64,000 nt of DNA from assembly GCA_047967505.1 (NCBI GenBank), contig CM106538.1; one strand, written 5' to 3'. Below are positions 40,301 through 52,300 of this stretch, piece after piece. Each line of letters starts with the position of its first letter. Position 1 is the stretch's first letter. The notes beneath the pieces are model-generated. The model was not told where the DNA came from and did not search any database. It saw only the letters and a program-made list of their open reading frames with translations. The translations under genes were made by a program, and so were the position numbers. Source of the DNA: Dipteris shenzhenensis. Lineage: Eukaryota; Polypodiophyta; Polypodiopsida; Gleicheniales.

Positions 40301-43300
40301 CACATGTTTCGGCTAACCTCATGGAGCAGCAGCAGAGAGCCAGCAAGGGCTCTCAACATCAGAGTATGTAGGATCCCACACACTGAGGCTACACCGCTCT
40401 ACAGGTTGAGGAGAGGCACTCTTTGTTGCAGCAGCAGAATCAGGCCCAGAAGGAGGGAAAGTGGACAGTGGTACGAAAGGGACAACTTCTTACAGGCCCC
40501 CGCAGGGTAGCAACTCCCTCCCCTACATAGGGAAGCGGGGTCTATGAGACTCAGATATCCGAGACCCTATCCTGCACCACTACCAGTAGTCAGCAAATAC
40601 ACCTGGGAGTCTGCCTACAGAGATGAGGCGAGGGATACAGGGGGAGTTCAAGGGTCAAGTGGAGTAACAGTCCTTTACAGATCCACACTTTTTGGGACCA
40701 TTTCAGTAGAGCAGAGAGATGCACATTCCAAGCTTCTTTGGATCCAGATCCGACACCTGGACAGCCAGGATCTAATTGTTACAGTTTGGTACACTTCGTT
40801 CACCGGAACGAGGAGGAACTACTGAATATTTTGTTTAGTAACAACTCTAAGGACTTTTGGCGGAGATTTCTAGAGGGACGGTCCCCCTCACCACTCGCTG
40901 GCACTCAGGTCTGGAATGATTATGCAAGCACACTTTATGACATCCCAAATTAGCCAGTCCCTAACCTCGTCACATATGCCACTCCCCACATCCTGCACCC
41001 TCTTGGGGTAAAGGATGCCGTAATGAAACTTCATAATGGCCGAGCGAAGGATCGTGAGGGACTATGCATTGAGTTCATTGCATATGGGATAAACCTCCTG
41101 TTGGGGTAAAGGCACATTGCCAACCCTTCATTAAAGATAGGACACCTATGAATGTCTTAAGACAGTCATAGGGTAAACCTAATCCTAATAAAACTCAACT
41201 GAGTTTGTGGTGTGGCTCATTCATTCTTCACACCCGCACTTGAGTGTCACTCTCTCTCACTCTCACTCTCTTGCTCTTCTTCCCCCTTCACTCCCTTTCA
41301 ACTGGTATCAGAGCCTACCTAGCCTACCTAGCCTCCTCTCCCTAGCCTACCCAACCCTTTCCGTACGGACGTACGCACAGCGCCATACGGCCGTACGTCG
41401 TCCGTACAACCGTACGGACGGACCTCGAGCGGCCAGAGCTGCGCAGGGCAGCGAACCAGAGTACGGCGGCGCATTTCGCTGCAGGGCGACAGCGCATCGC
41501 GAAGGCAGGGCGCAGGGCAGCGGACCAGGGTACGGCGGCGCATTTCGCACGCAGGGCGGCGGCGCATTTCCACGCTAGGGCGCTAGCCTCGTTTTGGCGC
41601 GGGCCCTTGCTTTGTCCAGCAGCTACTAGCTGCTCTTCGGTGCAAGGGCAGCCTGTGCACAGCATCAGGCTGCGCGAAACCAGAGCGCGCAGCGCGCGCT
41701 CAGGTACGGTTATCCGTACCTGCTGTACGGATTCCGTACAGGAGTCGTACTGCCGTACGGATCTCCACAGCGCAGGTACAGGGAGCTGTCTTTTCGATTT
41801 TTTTTTTTGCAGCAGGGAGTACTTTTTTTTTTTGGGAAGCGTGCCTACTGCAAGTACAGAGAGTACAGCAGGTACTCTGCAGGTACAAAAAGTACAGCAG
41901 GTACTCTGCAGGTACAAAAAAGTACAGCAGGCACACAAAATTTTTTGCAAGAGAAATAGTACTGAAGCACTCTGTTTTGTGCGTGGTACATGCATGTACG
42001 CGCAAGTACGGAAGTACATGAAGCGTTCCTGATGCATTCCTGAAGCATTTCAGCTGTATATTGTGCATCTGTTGAGGTACAGCAGGTACTCTCGTGTCCC
42101 TCACGTTTGAGGTGACTTGTGCCACAGTGGTGGTGTTTGCGCAGTTACTTGTCATTCAGGAAGGTCAGATGCTTGTTTTGCAGAGGCTTCTATGCATTTA
42201 CTGAGTGTAATTCTCAGTTTTGGGTGACCTTTTCAAAGGGCTTTTGCCTGGATGTGTTTGCAGTATATGCCTTGAGGCAGTGTGTAGCCAGGGAGCACAC
42301 ATTTGCTTTGTTTCCGCAGTGCATCTGGTGACATTTGTTGCAGGTCACATTCTTTGTACGCACTTTGAAAATCTCAGTTGAGCCACGCTTGGTCAGGGCG
42401 CATCGAGTTTACTCGGTCCCTAACTGCCCATCGTTGACAGTGCTCAAAAGATTTTCTTCTTGGTGTTTGTACGTTGTGATTTGTGTTGTTACTGAGTACA
42501 CAGGGGCAGTCTATGCATTGCACATTGTCAGGTAAAAGTGTCAGAGAGATTTTCATATTGCATGCTACCTCAGTGTTGAGGTGTTCTCCACTTGATTCAG
42601 GTGTCAGATCAAGGGGCTTTTGCCCAGACTTTGTTTGATAGCACTTGGGTTACCGACAGAGATCTTCAGATGCATTTTCTCCCCTTGGTATAAGGGTGAT
42701 TGCTTGGGATTTATCCCATTTACTGTTGCAGGTTTTGTGACAGACTGAAGTGTCTTTTTTTTTGGGAGTTTGCCAAGTGGTTTCTGCAATTTAACTCAGT
42801 GCAATACCTCATCTGAGGTGGGAGAAGTGATCAGTACAGTCAGTACAGCAGTGTTTACAGCAGTGTTTGTGGTTAGTCAGATGATTATGCACTATTAAGC
42901 ACTTGTTGAGCAGCTGCAGCAGTCTGAAATTACTGTTTTTATGCCTCTTTGAGCACAGTACAGTGTGTCAGAAGGTACAGTATTTGCAGGGTCATTTACT
43001 GTTTTGCTGCAGATTTTCCTGACAGTAAAAACAGCACCATTGAGAGTGCTTCTGGCTCTTGAATAGAGCAAGTTTTTTTTTTTCTGAGAAATCAGAATTT
43101 TTATTCAGTCTTTTTACTTCCAGGGAGTCAGGTACTTTCCTCATCTGATATGGCATCAGGGGGAGGTGATTCTTCAATTCTGAACATAAAGAAACTGGAA
43201 GGAGCACACAACTATGCATTATGGGCAGAACAGTGCTTGAATGTACTTCTGTTAAAGAAGATTGCTAAGCCCATAAGGGTGAAGGGTGTCAAGCCATCTG

Positions 43301-46300
43301 ACATGGCAGCTGATGACTGGGAAGAGCTTGATTTGTCTGCGAGGGCAGCTATCATGCTCACTATTTCAGACACTCTTGTGTTCAATGTACAGGCTGAAAA
43401 GACCTCTTATGGTCTATGGCAAAGACTAGAAGAATTGTATGCCCAAAAGAGCTCAGCCAGTAAGGTTTATTGGCTGAAGAAGCTGGTCGATCTTCGCATG
43501 AAGGAAGGTACAGCTATGACCTCACACTTGAGTGAGTTCAATGCCATCTTTACACAGCTGATTGCACAGGGGTTGAACCTTGATGAGGAGTTCAAGGCTA
43601 CTTTCTTGCTGTGTACCCTCCCCGAGAGTTGGGACACTTTCAAGACCACCCTGTCAAACTCGAATGCCACTCTTATTTATGCTGATGTAGAGAGCTCTCT
43701 CCTTATGGAGGAGATGAGCAGGAAGAATAATGCGGGCAGCAAGTCTTCAAATGCTTTGCAAGTACAGGACAGAGGCAGGACTCAGCAGAAGGGGAGATCT
43801 GCTAGTAAGTCCAAATCCCGCAGTCAGTCCCGTGGCAAAAAGGACATTGAATGCTTTTATTGTGGCAAGAAGGGACATGTGAAGTCTAAGTGCTTCAAGT
43901 TCATACGGGATCAGAAAGCCAAGAAGGCTGAAACAAAGGATGCAGGAAATGCAAGCAAAGGCAAAGGCAAGGCCAAGGCAGATGACTTGGATGCAGTGAA
44001 TGTTGCAGCAGAGGACAGTGACAGTGACATACATGATGTTTTATGCTCTTCTACTGTAATAGCACATGCTTTGGTTATTGATGGCCATGACATGCACACC
44101 TGGCTCTTGGATTCAGGTGCCTCTTTTCATGTTACTCCTCATAGGGAGTGGTTTACTTCCTACACAGGTACTCATGGAGTTGTTCATCTTGGGAACAACT
44201 ATGCATGTCAGATTGCAGGGATTGGCAGTATACAGATAGTATTTCCTGATGGATGGTCATTTATGCTTGATGGTGTTCGCCATGTGCCGCAAATCAAGAA
44301 AAATCTGATTAGCACTGGCTTATTGGATGACAGTGGTTACCACACCACATTTGGGGATTCCAAATGGGTGATTACTGATGGCCAGAGTGTAGTGGCTGAG
44401 GGTTTTAAGAGTGATACCTTGTACCCTCTTTATGTTTCCAGTGTGGGTAATCATGTTGTTGCCATAACCGAGCTGCCAAAGGTTTCATTGTGGCATAGCC
44501 GGTTGGGACACATGTCTGTTAAAGGAATGCAAGAACTGTCACGTTTGGGTTATCTGCCGCCTCTTTCTTTTTCAGATTTGCCTACTGGTGATCATTGTAT
44601 ATTTGGCAAGCACTCTGTCACTCCTCATAAGAGGAGAACTCCCCAGAATAGAACACCACTTGATCTAGTGCACACTGATTTGTGTGAGATGCCACAGTTA
44701 TCACTAGGGGGTGCAAAATATTTTATTACTTTCATTGATGATGCCACACGTAAGGTGTGGGTCTATTTCTTGAAGCATAAGGGAGATGCCTTAGATGCTT
44801 TCAAGAAGTTTGTCGCTCAGGTTGAGAATCGGACAGGTCGCAGGCTGAAATGCCTCAGATCCGATAATGGGGGTGAGTATGTGTCACATGCTTTTGTGCA
44901 GTTTTGCCAAGCTAAGGGCATCAAACAGGAACTCACAGCCCCTCATAATGCATCTCAAAATGGTGCAAGTGAGCGTATGAATCGAACTATTCAGGAGAAG
45001 GTTCGATGTATGTTGTCTTATGCTGCATTACCCCATGGCTTTTGGGCAGAAGCCGTGCAAACAGCAGTTCACATTATTAACAGGTCGCCAAACAAGGCTT
45101 TGGAGTTGAAAGTGCCAGAGGAGGTGTGGTCTGGCAAGCCACCCTCATATAAGCACTTACGTGTATTTGGCTGCGAGTGCTTTGCTCATGTACGCAAAGA
45201 CCTACGCACCAAACTGGATCCAAAGTCTATCAGATGCATCTTTATGGGTTATGGTGACGAGGGTGAAATGGGGTACAGGTTATGGGATCCCGTTAAACGG
45301 AAGATTATACGCAGCAATGATGTCATCTTTAAAGAGGATAGTGTACACAAGGAACCCGTGCAACCTGTGGAATACAGGAGGGTTATTTATGATGATGTTG
45401 GACAGCAAAGAATGCCCATTTATATGCAGCAGCAGGCTGCTGCAGATCACCCTGTTCAAGAGGGTATACAGGCTGAAAATCAGCCAGATAATTTTGCCAA
45501 TGATGCACCATTGGATATGCCTGCAGATGGGGCTGTAGAACAGCCAGATATGGTGGTACAGCCACCCGTCATGCATGAAGAACAGGCTGGACAGCAGCCT
45601 AATCCGGAACATTTTGTTAGGAGGAGCACCCGTGCACAACGGCCTCCTGCCAGGTTTGTTCCAGGAGCCAATAATGTGGCTGATTTTATCATGCTGACAG
45701 ATTGTGGTGAGCCTTCCAGCTTCAAGGAAGCTATGGGAAGAACAGAGAAAAAGAAGTGGGAGAAAGCCATGCAGTCAGAAATGGACTCCCTACTTCAGAA
45801 TGATACATGGGACTTGGTGCAGTTACCTGCAGGCAGAAAAGTTTTGCCATGCAAGTGGGTTTACAAAGTCAAAGTGGATTCAAATGCTTTACCGAGGTAT
45901 AAGGCCAGATTGGTTGCCAAGGGATTTAAGCAGGAGAAGGGCATTGACTTTGATGAGATCTTTTCCCCTGTAGTCAAGATGACTACTTTGAGAGCAGTGT
46001 TAGCTCTTGTTGCTCATGACGACATGGATTTATGTCAGATGGATGTGAAGACAGCCTTTTGCCCCAGCCGAATTAGAGCTTGCTGGTAGGCTCATGTTGC
46101 TCGTATGGCATGCTCAAGTCAACTTACAAAGAGCTGATGGCGACACATGTAGGCTTTTTGCGTTGTGGCGCTAGTCAGCCAGTCGTTGTACGTTATTATG
46201 CCCTCATAGTAGTTTGTCGTAGGGGTGCTGATGTAGCTCAGAATGCAAGGTGAAAGAGGAAGCAAAAGTGCCAGAATCGGGCTCTGATACCAATGTAGAG

Positions 46301-49300
46301 AAGGGGGTAGGGACAGATTTGGAGAAAGGGGGATAGAGGAGCAAAAGGGCGAGAGAGAGAGGGGAAGAGGGAGAGGAAAAGGGGTAGGAGAGAGAGAATG
46401 AGGTAGGAAAGAGAGGGAGTAGGAAAGAGACAAAGAGAAAAAGAGTGACCGTAGGCAGGAAGGAGGAAGGGAGAGTAGATAGGATTAGATGTCACATCAA
46501 AAAGTACATAGTAGGGGGTGGATGGAGACTTATATAGTCCCTCCACATTTTCCCCCTAAAGGGCCTCTAACTTGGCCTCTTTTACCCCTTCATTACATCC
46601 AATCTCTTTCCTGCTAGGACTGTCGCCACCTGAGAAGGCAGCTAGTATGCACTCTGATACCAATACAACCAAACAAAGAAGGAAGATCCCGATTCAATTC
46701 ATCATTATTACCATGCTCTCCATAATGAATTGCTGCAATGTTTCCATCCATACCACTATCTCTCTCTGTCTCTGACTCTCTCCCCCCGACTCTTTGTGCA
46801 AACACACTAGGGCCTAGGACAATTTGTTGGGCTGAACCCCCTGAAAGCTTTTATTATCAAGGCTGCAGCTCGAAGCGGAATAATACAAACGTGCTAAATC
46901 TGAATACAAGGGAGAGGACAGCTCTCCACACTTGGCAAGTGCCATGTGTCATATTTCCAGGCTACTTTCTAGATTACATGCCACATAGGGCAGCTCTGGG
47001 GTCTTCGTTGTCCTCAGTCACATGGACACCTCCTGGATGCCTGCTAGGCTCCATACTTAGTGGATATTAAACCACTCTCTTGTACTTGCAAAAATTAATT
47101 AAATGCAAATAGCCATGGCACCCATTAATCATTAGCGCTTTGCATGCAAAATAAACCCCTGGTCTATTCCTAGTCATTGTGGGCGTCCCCACAAAACACA
47201 TGTGCGCACATAACATAAAATATTCTCTGGTTGACCTCGGTCAACCCTCTTGACCATAATTAAAAAGATTTGAGTCTTGACCAAAGGTCAATGCACCTTC
47301 AATTAAAGGCAAAACTCTCCGACCGGAGTCGGGAATAACTTGGTTGACCAAAGCCAAGCTTTGTTAGCCGAAACCAACACTCTCTGACCATAGTCAGCTC
47401 TTTGGTTCTTTGGTTAAACCCTCTTGGCCTAAGCCAAGTCTCCCTAAACAAGGTTAGGCTTAGTTAAGTATCTTTGACCAAAGTCAGTACTTTGACCAAT
47501 ATAAAATAACTCTTTGACCATAATTAAATAATAAAGAACTCCATAATTATGATCAAATAAAATGGTCAACTGAAACTTTGACTTGGAGTATTTACAACTT
47601 GGTGACAATTGATATATGGTTTGGTCTAGACATATATATGTCAAAGCTATATAGTACTATGGTTTTAAAGAATGGGATTGACCCGGACATTGGACATCGA
47701 TTTCCCCCTTTTGTTATTTAGAGAAACAAAAGAAACATATATTCAGAGCATATTATGTTCAAGTATTGTGATAGATATATATACAGGGCAATCATCAGCC
47801 AAGGATGAACTTTTTCTTCATGCTATGGTATACAGATCCAAAGTTTTCTATGGTCACTCATGCAAGACCTTACGTTTTCTTTCAAAGATCCTGAGCGGAA
47901 GTGCTAAGAAAAAAAAGTATGCCGGCTTGTCATTGGACGCGTCGTTTCAGAGATGTTGATGAACATCTAAAGCCAAGTATTTTCTTTCATGTTTATTAAG
48001 ACTGAGATCTAACCCTTGTACTAGAATACAAGGAAAAGAAATGTGTTGTTTCTCTTTGTCTATTTCAAGAAAACAAAGGAGTACACACACTTGGTTTGAT
48101 TAGATATCACAGTTATACTCCCATGGATCTCGAAGCACTCTTCGTCCAAGTATCGGACATAGCAAGAACATATGCAGAAGATATATAGAGCTATGGAATT
48201 AATTTCTGTGACCAGCAAGTTGCATGTCTATTATGAATATAGGAGAATATTAATAGTTCAAGTATGATTTGGAAAGTTTTATGGCGAGGCCAAGACTTCA
48301 GTTAAAGAAGGTATGAAATCAGTTTTCACACAGGTATTTATTCTGAGTTATATTATCTCAGGCCCTGGAAGATCTAAGTTATGATGTCTCCATTATGGAA
48401 CTAGTTTCTGCTATTCAATCAAGATTATAGACTTGCAGTCTCAGTGCAAAGGAATATGGATATCTTTCTGGACCTTATATGATCCGTGGTCCTATTACGT
48501 GCCCCAAAAAAAAAAGGTCTCTCAATTTAGTCCAAAATCCCCAGTTTATATGATTCAAGCATAGCTCAAAGAGTTCTCATACAAAAGAGAACAAGTACCT
48601 TCGAGATTTCAGGACAAGATCCACTTGAGGGTAGTACGTTCTAAGTTGAAGTCATGAATATGGTTTTATCCCATTAATGGCAATGTTTCCAGCTCTCTCA
48701 TTCCATGTGCCGAGACTGAGGGAAGAGGCCTGTAGTGAGAGTAGAAACGTGTCAAAGACTTCAGGTCATCTACACCCTGCCATGGGATCCAGCTCACTAT
48801 TCTGAATTTTGGTGAGGCTGAGAAGTTGGATGAACCCAACTATCCGATCTGGAAAGTGGCTGTTCGTAGTCATCTGGTGGCCAGGGAAATCCTGAAGGAT
48901 CCAGTCGCTCTCTCCATCATTATTGGGACGGCTAGGGACACTTAGATACCCCATATCCAGCTGGCAGATACGGCACATGAAGCATGGAAAATCTTAAAGG
49001 ATCTTTATCAAATGACAAATACAGGGTGTTCATCATGATGATGGGGGAAGGAGAGTCAGCCCACAACTTCCTTGTGAACGTGGAAGCTTCTAGGGATCAA
49101 CTTGCAGGCTGCAGCAGTTGGTCAAACGGTGGATGATTGTTGGAGAATGGACTCTCTGATTTCAATTGTAACTTCATGCATGTATTCTTTCAACAAAAAA
49201 AAAAGTCACTTAGTAATGCAAACTACGCAGAAAAAGATTCTCTTGTTGCAGCAAAATCAGGAGCCCCAACATGTTCACAATGGGATGCCATCCTTTTCAC

Positions 49301-52300
49301 CTGAAGTGTATTCCAAGGAGAAGAAGCACGTATCAGATTATGTACGCTCCTGGTTTGGTAGGTATGAAGTGCATATCACCATAACCAACAATCTTGACCA
49401 TATTCAAGCTATCCTTATAGAGATGTAGCTCCAAAGAAATCTTTTTCCTATGGCGAGATCTTACAGAAACGCCCCCCGCACTCATGACTTAGAATGAATT
49501 CTGTCAGGCTTTCACAGAAGAGTTCCTTCTAGAGCCAAATGAATTGACTCTTTTCGGAAGTAAACCCTAAACAATGTGTGGAAAGTCCCTGAATTCCTTT
49601 ACTCACGAGTTCAAGAAAATAAGTGCTAAATTCCTAGAGTTCCATCAGGTGATTCACTTTGCAAAGGTCTATGATAGTACTTTCACAAATAAAGAGACAA
49701 GATGTCACGAAATTGTACTTATCCCGAGAAATAGAGAGAAATCTTCTTATTATTAACTCCGGTCAAAGAAAGTTGACTTAGACAACTAGAGCAAGTTTCC
49801 TTTCCTTTGTTTTGCATTAATTAATGTGCATCGTGGGGACGCCCACAAGGGACTAGGATTAATCCAACAACTAGTGTGTTAGATATTGTTTTATTTGTGA
49901 TAGGACCTTGAAGAGTGCAAAAAGTCCCATGTTTCATGGGAAAAAGTATGCCAAGGTGGACGAACAGCTTTTAGGAAGGGCCCACATGGAGTAATTGCAA
50001 ATGCAAGTGTCACGGGGGCGTGAAATTCTAAGTACTTTAATGTACTACAAGACCGTGACAACTTTGGTCTTAAAAGTCCAAGCGTGGGCTTAATAATGTG
50101 TAATTAAACGCGGCATGGTGCCTAGCACATAAGCGTAATTAATCCCTAGGCCCAAAGGCATTCCAAGGAATTAAAAGAGTGGTTGTTGGGAAATGATGAT
50201 GTGGCATTTTTAATGGGCCCCCTAGAGGGCCATGTACCTTCAGTGGCCCCCCTAGAGTTCCAGGTGGCTCTAGTGCCTTCTACATGCTCCTTTGTCATTC
50301 CTGGACCTTCCTGGGCCTTCTAAACTTCACATGTGTGGTTTTCTCTCTCATCTTCTCCCTTTGTTTAGATTTTGGACTGGTTTTTCAGCCTCCTTCAGCT
50401 GAATTCCGTTTTTCTTCATAACTCCTCACCCATTTGGATTCCTCGACTTCCGTTTGGCCCGATGGCTTCCCCTCTACCTCCCCTTCGTAGTGATATGCTT
50501 TTCCCTCCGTGCGTTTGGTAGAAGGGAATGCTGCAAATATACAGCCATCTTTGGGACAGCCAATATCAAATGTATATAAAGAATTTAAGGATGGTGGTTC
50601 TCATGTCAAGTTTGATACATATAATGGAGTACAGGACAGGTACAAAGCCCTCACATTCCTTCAACAGTTTGATGCTGCATTTCTTGGGGGTTTGTATACA
50701 GAAGCATCCAAGATGAGGAAGGTTGCCACATTTTTGAAAGGCAATGCACTTAAGTGGTACACCAACCTTATGCTTCATGGAGATGCACCTGCTACTTGGC
50801 TAGAACTTAAGCAAGTGTTCTCTTCCACTTGGCTTACTCCAACTTTTGAAGTTTAAGTACTTTCACACTGGCATGACTTGTCATACAAACTTTGCAAGAA
50901 TCTTGATGATTACACCCAGAGGTTTTGGGATGTTTTGCTGCCATTGAGCTCTTACAGGCATGTTTCTTTGAAAGAGCAAATAGAGAGGTACTGTTGTGGA
51001 TTGCCTAGTGAGCTACGTGATTATTGCATCAAAACCAAGGTGGGTTCTATGACTCAATTAATTGAGAATGCAAGGACAGCATATGCATGCATGCAGGAGA
51101 AGAATTTGGGCTTTATGGACAGCAAGAAAGAAGACAACAAACGGGCTGCCAAACACCACGATAAGGACATCAAATCTGAAAATAAAAATTATGGCAAACG
51201 ACCGTTTCAAAAGGGAGGGAAAGCCCAATTCAAAGCTGGTCAAAGGCGTGGACAGCCTAATAAACAGCCCCGTACCAAGTTATCTGATGAAGAGAAAAAG
51301 TCACTCATGGAGCAAAACAAATGTTTTATATGCAAAGGAGAGGGACACCGCTCTTATGATTGCCCATTCAAGAAAAGAGACAGGTCAGATGATGATAAGA
51401 ATGGTGATAAACAGGCTGATGATAAGAATGGTGATAAACAGGCTGATCGGAAGGGCAAAAAGCCTAAACCTTCCGCAGGACTTCTTCCAGATGTGATTGG
51501 GAGTTTGCCACATGCACATGATGAAGAGGAAATGAAAAAGACTGAGATGTGCAGAGCATGGGGAAAAATCAGAAATCAGAATTGTTTGTTTTTCTTTGAT
51601 TCTGGGGCAAAGGCAAATTTGATAACTCCTGATATGGCAGGAAGGCTTGGCATCAAGCCTGAGGAAATGGGGCCATCCGGCATGTGTGATATGGCCAACC
51701 CTAAACTCAACACACCTGTCACTCCTATCATTGGCAAGTTGAGGATGCATATCCAGGGATACCAGGATGCAGAGGACTTCTACATTATGCCTTTGCCAGA
51801 GTGTGATGCTTTGCTTGGGATGCCTTGGATGTACAGGGTGGGGGCTGATGTGCAGATGAGAAACAAGAAGATTTCTTTAACTCATAGAGGCAAAAATCAT
51901 GTACTTGATGTAAAGTTGAAAGGGGAGTCCATCCCTGTAGTTTCAGCTTCTTGTATTTCCAATGTAATAAAGCGTCATATTTCAGCGTACTTGATTTTTG
52001 TCAAAGAGGACAGCCAACCAGTTCAGGAAGGCTCTACTCTTTCTGCTTTAGATAGAGAAAGGGCTGCTTTTATTTCAGATTTTCCGGATTGTTTCTCAGA
52101 TGCACTTCCTCAAGAATTACCTCCCAAGAGGCCCGAGGATCATCAAATTGATATAATTCCAGGAAGCTCACCGCCTAATATACCTCCCTATCGTGTCAGT
52201 AAGGCACAACAGGAAGAGATAATGTCACAAGTGAAGAAACTCTTGGAAAAGGAATTAATACAGCCAAGTAATTCTCCTTACTGTTCCCCTGTGTTGCTTG

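Larger units (their letters stand above)
41099..46089 (+). mobile_element. Copia element with intact 979-codon frame, 3' truncated
   Basis: 5' LTR (41099-41300), primer-binding site, a 1.8 kb leader with a GTAC island, and an uninterrupted gag-protease-integrase-RT start. The reading frame lacks any stop for 2.9 kb, so this is one of the youngest insertions in the window. It ends inside RT at about 46065; the 3' LTR is absent. It is inserted into the RTE LINE at 40360-41098, antisense to PIG-A. Confidence 0.9.

Noticed and set aside
11512-41315. tggtatcagagcc motifs considered as tRNA gene remnants
   Set aside because: They occur directly beside LTR ends without tRNA arms and are primer-binding sites.
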